Shown: positions 42,682 through 47,142 of the stretch, one piece after another
How positions within the stretch are numbered: position 1 is the stretch's first letter
Layout of the letters: each line of letters starts with the position of its first letter
Origin: Verrucomicrobiales bacterium
GTDB lineage: Bacteria; Verrucomicrobiota; Verrucomicrobiia; Verrucomicrobiales; DEV007
DNA: 47,142 nt
Assembly (NCBI GenBank): GCA_028281705.1
Contig: JANQJH010000103.1
Span: 1-47,142, forward strand
Direction: 5' to 3'
Notes under the pieces: model-generated
Told to the model about the DNA's origin: nothing
Database searches by the model: none
The model's input: the letters and a program-made list of their open reading frames with translations, nothing else
Position numbers and translations under genes: made by a program

Positions 42682-45153
42682 ATGTCGGCGCAGCCAAAGA
42701 TCGTCTTTCTTCACGATCAAGCGACCTATCCGCTTGTCCGTGGCATCCCCTTGACCTTGGGGCGCAGCCACGAGGGTCCCGTCGAGCACGCGCAGCACGT
42801 TCGGTTGGCCCACAGGGAGATGGCGCCGCATCATTGTCAGGTTTCCTGGGACGGCATCGCCGTGATATTTGCCCCGTTGCAGGCGGAGTTTCCCTGTTAT
42901 ATCAATGGTCAGGTGGTGACCGAGGCCGTTCCCGTTGACCACGGGGATATCCTGACATTTGGGCCCTTCAACATCGAGTTGGATGCGCCCGAGCACGAAC
43001 TCTTTCCCGCCGAGGCGGAGCCCATGTTGCCGCCTTCATTGGTGGGGACCATCCCGTTGGAGGATGGGCTCACCATTGGCTGCGGGCCCTCCTGCAGTGT
43101 GCCCCTGGAGAGCGAGGAGTTTGCCGACTATCCGGACGGCGCCTTTCAGGTTTTGGTCGAGGAGGCTCCCGAGGGATTTCGTGTCGGCGATCGCGGCACC
43201 GAACCGTCGTGGTTGAACGGGCAGCTTTTTTCGGACGAGGACCTCATCATTGGTGATTACCTGCAGATCGGGTCTCAGAATCTGCGCTTTGATGGCCGCT
43301 CCTTCGTCGGTGTGTCGCGCACCCTGGGGGCGGAGCTCCATGCCACCGGCATCTACAAGGCTTACGGAGAGACGAAAGTGCTCCAGGACGCCTCCTTCGA
43401 TGCGCCCTCGGGGCAATTCATCGGCATCCTGGGGCCCAGTGGATCCGGCAAGACGACCTTGCTCAAAGTCATCAGCGGCATTGAGAATCTCCAAGGGGGG
43501 CAGGTGCTGGTCAATGGCGTCGATCTCTTCGAGAATTTGAGCTACTGCCGGTCGCTCATGGGTTACGTGCCCCAGGACGACATCGTGCACGAGGAACTCA
43601 CCGTGTGGGAGGCGATGGCTTACAGCGCCTATCTGCGGCTTCCCGATTGGACCAGTGACCGGGAGATCCACAAGCTCATTGTCAAGATTCTGGAGAGCCT
43701 GGGTCTCTATCGGCCGGAGAAGAATATCGACCACACGCGCAAGCGTCTCACCGAGTTGTCAGGGGGACAGCGGAAACGTGTCAGTGTGGCGGTGGAGCTT
43801 CTCAACCGGCCGCAGATTCTTTTCCTCGACGAGCCGACCTCGGGGCTCGATCCCGGCATGGAGTTTGAGCTCATGAGCACGCTGCGCAGCCTGACGCAGT
43901 CCGGCTGTACCGTGATTTGTACGACGCACGTTCTGGAGAACGTTTTTCTCATGGATAGCGTTGCCGTCATCTACCACGGGTGCCGAGTCTTTCAGGGAGA
44001 TTCCACCCGCGCCCGATCCCATTTTGATGTCGACCGGCTGAGCGAGGTTTACACCACGTTGGACGAAGAGGGGCAAAAATGGGTGCAATCCGCCGCCTTG
44101 GCCCTCGCTGATTCCCCGATGGGTGAGTCGGCCGAAGCGAATGCTGCGCTGGAGGAGCGCGAGGCGGCGAAGAAAAGTACGGTCCGGGCGATCAAGCATC
44201 TCCTGTCGCGCCAGATAGCGATTCTGTTAGCGGACCCGAAGAACCTGATGCTCCTCTTGGGGCAGCCCTTCATCATCGGCTTGCTCATCACGCTGGCCGC
44301 GGTGGATGAGGGAGCGGCCATCACAAAGTTGTTTCTCGCCCACGTGGCCACCTTCTGGTTTGGATGCAGCAATGCCGCCCAGGAAATTGTGAGGGAGCGG
44401 GCGATCTTCTCCCGGGAGAAGATGGTGGGTCTGGGAGTGAACGCCTATTTGTTAGGCAAAGTGGTAGCGGCCGGGGGCATCTCGTGTCTCCAGGCGCTCC
44501 TGCTCTTTGGCGTGCTGCGCCTCAATGTCCATGAGATCACGCGAAGCATCAAGGCGCCTCCCTCCGCGGACGGAGACACGGGCACGGGCACGGCCGAGGC
44601 GGCGTCCGGTCTGGCGCTCTACTGGGATGGGCTGCCGGGCTCCGTGCCGTGGCAGTTGATCGCCATGTTGCTCACGGCACTGGCGTCGAGCCTGATCGGT
44701 CTAGCCCTTTCCTCGTGGGCCAAGCGGCCGGCGCAGGCCGCCCTCGCCGTGCCTCTCATCATCATTCCGCAGATCCTCTTGGCCGGCTACGTGTTTCCCC
44801 TTCAAGATTGGCGGCCGGAGGACGAAGGCGCCCTCAGCGCCGGGGTGAAGCGGATGGTGGGCGCTTTCTCGGCGATCACCCCCAGCGGGGCGGCGCAGAA
44901 GATCGTCGATACCAGTTTCTACTGGCAGATGGAGTCACTCAATTCCGGGACCGCCTTTGCCACGCCGTTCGAGAACCTGCGGATCAAGGATTGGAAAAAG
45001 GACATTCCTCCGATCGAACCGGGGGCCGGGACGAGCCGGAAAATCGAGCCCGCCTACAAGGATGTGCGGCCCGCTTCGTTTGGGATGGCGATCTTGTTCC
45101 TTTGGTGCGTGGTGAGTTATGGCTTTGCCTGGACGCAGCTGCGGAAGACGTGA
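42682..45153 (+). CDS. ABCG-type transporter with N-terminal FHA domains
   Basis: 823 residues. Residues 1-105 are an FHA-like domain (LTLGRSHEG, HHCQVSW, INGQ), and residues 118-210 a second, weaker one (LTIGCGPSCSVPL, LNGQLF). The ABC ATPase follows: Walker A GPSGSGKTT (251-259), signature LSGGQRKRVSVAVEL, Walker B ILFLDEPTSGLDP. The C-terminal ABC2-type membrane domain has about six helices (MLLLGQPFIIGLLITL ... MAILFLWCVVSYGFAW). FHA domains bind phosphothreonine, so assembly is probably under Ser/Thr kinase control. It is complete as a half-transporter and would dimerise. It lies 66 bases after the STAS-OmpA gene, last in the plus-strand run. Confidence 0.9.
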   Translation: MSAQPKIVFLHDQATYPLVRGIPLTLGRSHEGPVEHAQHVRLAHREMAPHHCQVSWDGIAVIFAPLQAEFPCYINGQVVTEAVPVDHGDILTFGPFNIELDAPEHELFPAEAEPMLPPSLVGTIPLEDGLTIGCGPSCSVPLESEEFADYPDGAFQVLVEEAPEGFRVGDRGTEPSWLNGQLFSDEDLIIGDYLQIGSQNLRFDGRSFVGVSRTLGAELHATGIYKAYGETKVLQDASFDAPSGQFIGILGPSGSGKTTLLKVISGIENLQGGQVLVNGVDLFENLSYCRSLMGYVPQDDIVHEELTVWEAMAYSAYLRLPDWTSDREIHKLIVKILESLGLYRPEKNIDHTRKRLTELSGGQRKRVSVAVELLNRPQILFLDEPTSGLDPGMEFELMSTLRSLTQSGCTVICTTHVLENVFLMDSVAVIYHGCRVFQGDSTRARSHFDVDRLSEVYTTLDEEGQKWVQSAALALADSPMGESAEANAALEEREAAKKSTVRAIKHLLSRQIAILLADPKNLMLLLGQPFIIGLLITLAAVDEGAAITKLFLAHVATFWFGCSNAAQEIVRERAIFSREKMVGLGVNAYLLGKVVAAGGISCLQALLLFGVLRLNVHEITRSIKAPPSADGDTGTGTAEAASGLALYWDGLPGSVPWQLIAMLLTALASSLIGLALSSWAKRPAQAALAVPLIIIPQILLAGYVFPLQDWRPEDEGALSAGVKRMVGAFSAITPSGAAQKIVDTSFYWQMESLNSGTAFATPFENLRIKDWKKDIPPIEPGAGTSRKIEPAYKDVRPASFGMAILFLWCVVSYGFAWTQLRKT

Positions 45154-45174
45154 GTTCTGATTGCCTTCTCTAAC

Positions 45175-45199
45175 GCTCCACTCAAGTGGACAGTGGAGC
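45175..45199. terminator. Hairpin after the ABC transporter gene
   Basis: GCTCCACT (45175-45182) pairs with AGTGGAGC (45192-45199), loop 9, 21 bases after the transporter stop. No T-run follows on the plus strand, so termination may need Rho. Confidence 0.45.
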
Positions 45200-45337
45200 C
45201 TCACGCAAAGCCGCAAAGTCGCAAAGGTTTCGTTCGTTTGCGTGAAATTGGACTGGTGGCCCGTTGTTATTGGGCCCCAGCGATTTCGTAAAGTCGTAAA
45301 GAGGTTGGAACTTTGCGGCTTGGCGACTTGGCGAGAG
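45200..45337. repeat. Palindromic intergenic repeat with cgcaaag units
   Basis: The left arm (45200-45227) is built of tandem 8-base cgcaaag-type units. The right arm (45310-45337) is its inverted, diverged copy, agreeing at 22 of 28 positions. Further cgtaaag units lie at about 45,286-45,302. The centre carries a small GGCCC/GGGCC hairpin (45258-45276). It resembles REP/MITE-like intergenic palindromes and is not coding. From 45,338 to 45,439 nothing else is seen. Confidence 0.7.
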
Positions 45338-45439
45338 GCCCCTTCGACGCTGCTGAAATGCCGTCCCCTTCTTCCTCAATAGTCGACGGGTTCTCTGCCT
45401 GTGGGTTTCCTATGGCTCGCGGAATTTACCTTGTCCCAT

Positions 45440-45841
45440 TCAGGTTGCCTCTTGAGAATAAAATGCCTCAACAAATCGCTCAAAGGAAACTCGCCACTCC
45501 GAAATCTCGTGTCCATCGTCCGACTTTGTATCCCGCGGTCCAATCAATCCCAACAGGCTGCCGGACAATATCGATGACTCATTGCCCTGACAAAACGCGA
45601 TTTAATTCTGAACGAAGATGTTGTTTCCTTCGCGATACAAGGAGTAAACCGCAATAAACTCGGCCACATGAGGATCTCTCATGGCTGAGAGAAGGTGCCC
45701 GTTAGGGTGACCATCAATCATTGATCTGATCGTGCTGCCCCATTGTCGCTCATAGTCAGCAATGCCCCAGTAATCAATCGGGGCGGCGAAACGCTCCGAA
45801 CTCGTCAATCTCGATCCGGCACCATTGGCAGTGTTCTCCAT
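45440..45841 (-). pseudogene. Immunity-like gene interrupted by an in-frame TAA
   Basis: Reading from ATG 45841, 79 codons run to TAA at 45602-45604. The same frame then continues 53 codons to TGA at 45440-45442. The first part (IDYWGIADYERQWGSTIRSM, LYREGNNIFVQN) and the second part (RDTKSDDGHEISEWRVSF, ERFVEAFYSQ) together match the layout of a CdiI-like contact-inhibition immunity family of about 130 residues: WGxxDYxxQW near the start, IFxQN in the middle, and KISEW with a short helix at the end. One base change (CAA to TAA) would explain the break. Family membership is from memory of these motifs, so moderate confidence. Confidence 0.6.
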
Positions 45842-46110
45842 AGATCAGCGTTGGTGTGTCTGGAAGCGCGGATATTCTAAATCCCATCATCTGGCAATAC
45901 GATCAAGATTCGCGTCAAATTACCAAGCGGCGTTCTTTTTGATCAAGCATCTTCCCGGGAGCATAGTATATGTTAGTCTAGTCTAAACCCGAATTGGAAA
46001 ATCTATTTCCTTTCAGGATGTGAATATATTCTATCAAATTCCTAGATTTTCCATGTGTATTTGATTGCATTTGGGTAGAGTTCTAGTGGTATCGCCACCA
46101 ATCAGGCGCG
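45842..46110. other. AT-rich gap between immunity-like genes
   Basis: 269 bases, clearly more AT-rich than the island to its left. No frame with protein-like composition is visible on either strand. It probably holds the promoter of the downstream minus-strand immunity-like gene, and its composition suggests acquired DNA. Confidence 0.45.
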
Positions 46111-46491
46111 CTACTGCGCAATCCAACGTTTCGTCTTCACGGCTTTTACGAGTGTACTTACGGAAATCGGTTTCAATCCATCAGGCTTTCGCGCCTCTCG
46201 ACCAAGTATTCGCAGGATTAATAGGAGCGGCAGCGCCAATATGGTTCCGCCGGGATAGCCTTCTCCGCCAAAATGCAGGCTGAGATCAAGCTCATCGAGA
46301 GCAACCGAAAAGCTCCTTCCAAATTCTACGAAGAATTCTTCAGCATCTTCTCCGTCGATACCTACATCTTGTAGTAGCGTTGTGTCCATACTCACACGCT
46401 CCTTTGGATACTTTGTTACTCTTTCAATAAAGTCGGCTACTGCTCTAAAGTCCGAATCACACAAATCATTCATTTCTGTCCATATATTCAT
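46111..46491 (-). CDS. DUF1493-like putative immunity protein
   Basis: 126 residues from ATG 46491, with a TTG possible 15 bases upstream. Acyl-carrier-like DUF1493 pattern: FRAVADFIERVTKYPKERV, TTLLQDVGIDGEDAEEFFVE, FGRSFSVALDELDL and the terminal SVSTLVKAVKTKRW. It starts 26 bases inside the end of the Rhs gene on the same strand, the classic toxin-then-immunity arrangement. The immunity role is inferred from position, not from the fold. Composition is more AT-rich than the neighbouring island. Confidence 0.7.
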   Translation of the reverse strand: MNIWTEMNDLCDSDFRAVADFIERVTKYPKERVSMDTTLLQDVGIDGEDAEEFFVEFGRSFSVALDELDLSLHFGGEGYPGGTILALPLLLILRILGREARKPDGLKPISVSTLVKAVKTKRWIAQ

Positions 46492-47142
46492 CAACACAAT
46501 CTCCAAACTCCTTCACGTCATTGAGCAAGAGAAGCCACCCAACGATAGGCGTCCACCTGCCCGCAAGGCGCGCTACGCTTCGAGTCCGGGCAACTGGATT
46601 GTTATTCGTCGGCGCCCAGAGACGAAGATTGCCTGGAAATCGTCTGTTGCCAAGGACTCTATTGTAAAACCTTGCGCTTGGCGATGTGGCGTGTGAGCCT
46701 CCAAGCACTCTTGGCTTTTTGAGGAGCGGCTGACCGGATACAACTAGGCCTATACCGGCTCCAGTTTCTATTCCAAATGCCCGTTGCGCTGCATAGCGAA
46801 GCGCGGCCGCACCTCTTGGATCTGGCCTCGTTTGTTCATGCACCCATCGACCGTTCTTTTTGTGAACCTCCCACCCAACCTCAGCGAATCCCCATCCTGT
46901 TCGTCCATCAGGATCGATAGCATTCGTGGGCTGATTTGCTACGTAGCTATATAGATTGGGACCTTCAGGCAACAACTCTGCGCCGCTGATCGGATCCGTA
47001 CTCAGCCACCGGCCTAAAGTCGAATCATACGCCCGATACACCGCCAGGTTCAGCCCGCTCTCGTCGTGGTGCCAGTGTCCCGTGAATCCGAAATCCACGT
47101 CCAGGCTTCCCGCGATCTTGGTCCTCGTCCCGTAGGGTGTGT
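46466..47142 (-). CDS. Rhs-repeat protein, C-terminal part with variable toxin tip
   Basis: About 225 codons; the gene continues past the right window edge (the frame is open to 47142 with TPYGTRTKIAGSLD upstream). The Rhs-associated core end is clear: GFTGHWHHDESGLNLAVYR, AYDSTLGRWLSTDPI, GPNLYSYVANQPTNAIDPDGR. After the DPDGR junction comes a tip of about 145 residues with GAGIGLVVSGQPLL, SHATSPSARFYNRVL and a hydrophobic WTPIVGWLLLLNDV near the end, a layout seen in Rhs tips of unknown, possibly membrane-acting, toxicity. The immunity-like gene overlaps its end. Rhs effectors are commonly carried by T6SS, and the T6SS-like island is adjacent. Confidence 0.85.
   Translation of the reverse strand, partial: TPYGTRTKIAGSLDVDFGFTGHWHHDESGLNLAVYRAYDSTLGRWLSTDPISGAELLPEGPNLYSYVANQPTNAIDPDGRTGWGFAEVGWEVHKKNGRWVHEQTRPDPRGAAALRYAAQRAFGIETGAGIGLVVSGQPLLKKPRVLGGSHATSPSARFYNRVLGNRRFPGNLRLWAPTNNNPVARTRSVARLAGRWTPIVGWLLLLNDVKEFGDCVDEYMDRNE

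Noticed and set aside
45313-45657. 114-codon plus-strand frame opposite the broken immunity gene
   Set aside because: No motifs; the opposite strand carries recognisable protein features in both halves.

Overview
The window looks like chromosomal DNA from a GC-rich, Gram-negative-type bacterium of the PVC group, most likely Verrucomicrobiota. This is inferred from gene content, not from a marker-gene comparison. The pointers are a Rho factor with a long Lys/Ala-rich N-terminal extension, a small histone-like Lys/Ala protein, large exported proteins (LamG, lamin-tail/CotH, NHL propeller), few Shine-Dalgarno sites, and a type VI secretion-like locus of a planctomycete/verrucomicrobial flavour.

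Layout. 1-9.5 kb is housekeeping and metabolism: rho (cut by the window edge) behind yebC, a K/A-rich protein, a plus-strand run of a 2-TM protein, dgt, a NagB-like isomerase and a zinc alcohol dehydrogenase, a convergent Hsp70 gene, and an enolase-superfamily dehydratase. 9.6-12.4 kb holds the sigma-70 gene with an intrinsic terminator, then an ammonium transporter behind a near-perfect sigma-54 promoter. 12.5-18.2 kb holds a secreted metallophosphoesterase-LamG protein, a ParDE module, a MoeB-rhodanese fusion, a PIN-toxin/antitoxin pair and a fructosamine-kinase-like gene. 18.2-24.4 kb is a three-gene set: an exported lamin-tail/CotH protein, an FbpB-like ABC permease, and an unusual ABC ATPase fused through a membrane/lipobox-like segment to an NHL propeller. 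No solute-binding protein is seen.

24.4-28.4 kb is a translationally coupled minus-strand pair: a SIR2-family NAD-hydrolase-like protein followed by an nSTAND NTPase-WD40 protein. It has the architecture of a STAND/SIR2 anti-phage or conflict system and is one of the two most interesting loci.

29.6-45.2 kb is a divergent T6SS-like island. Minus strand: an unknown protein, tssK, tssL, tssM and tagF. Plus strand: a vWA membrane protein, a 571-residue unknown, a STAS-TM-OmpA fusion and a two-FHA ABCG-type transporter. Sheath, Hcp, VgrG, spike and ClpV genes are absent from the window, so this is either the membrane/baseplate part of a split T6SS or a different machine built on TssKLM. tssM carries an in-frame TGA followed by 51 more coding-like codons.

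45.2-47.1 kb is a palindromic cgcaaag-type repeat, a broken immunity-like gene, a DUF1493-like putative immunity gene, and the C-terminal end of an Rhs polymorphic toxin running off the window. This end is visibly more AT-rich and looks like a toxin/immunity cassette region next to the secretion-like island.
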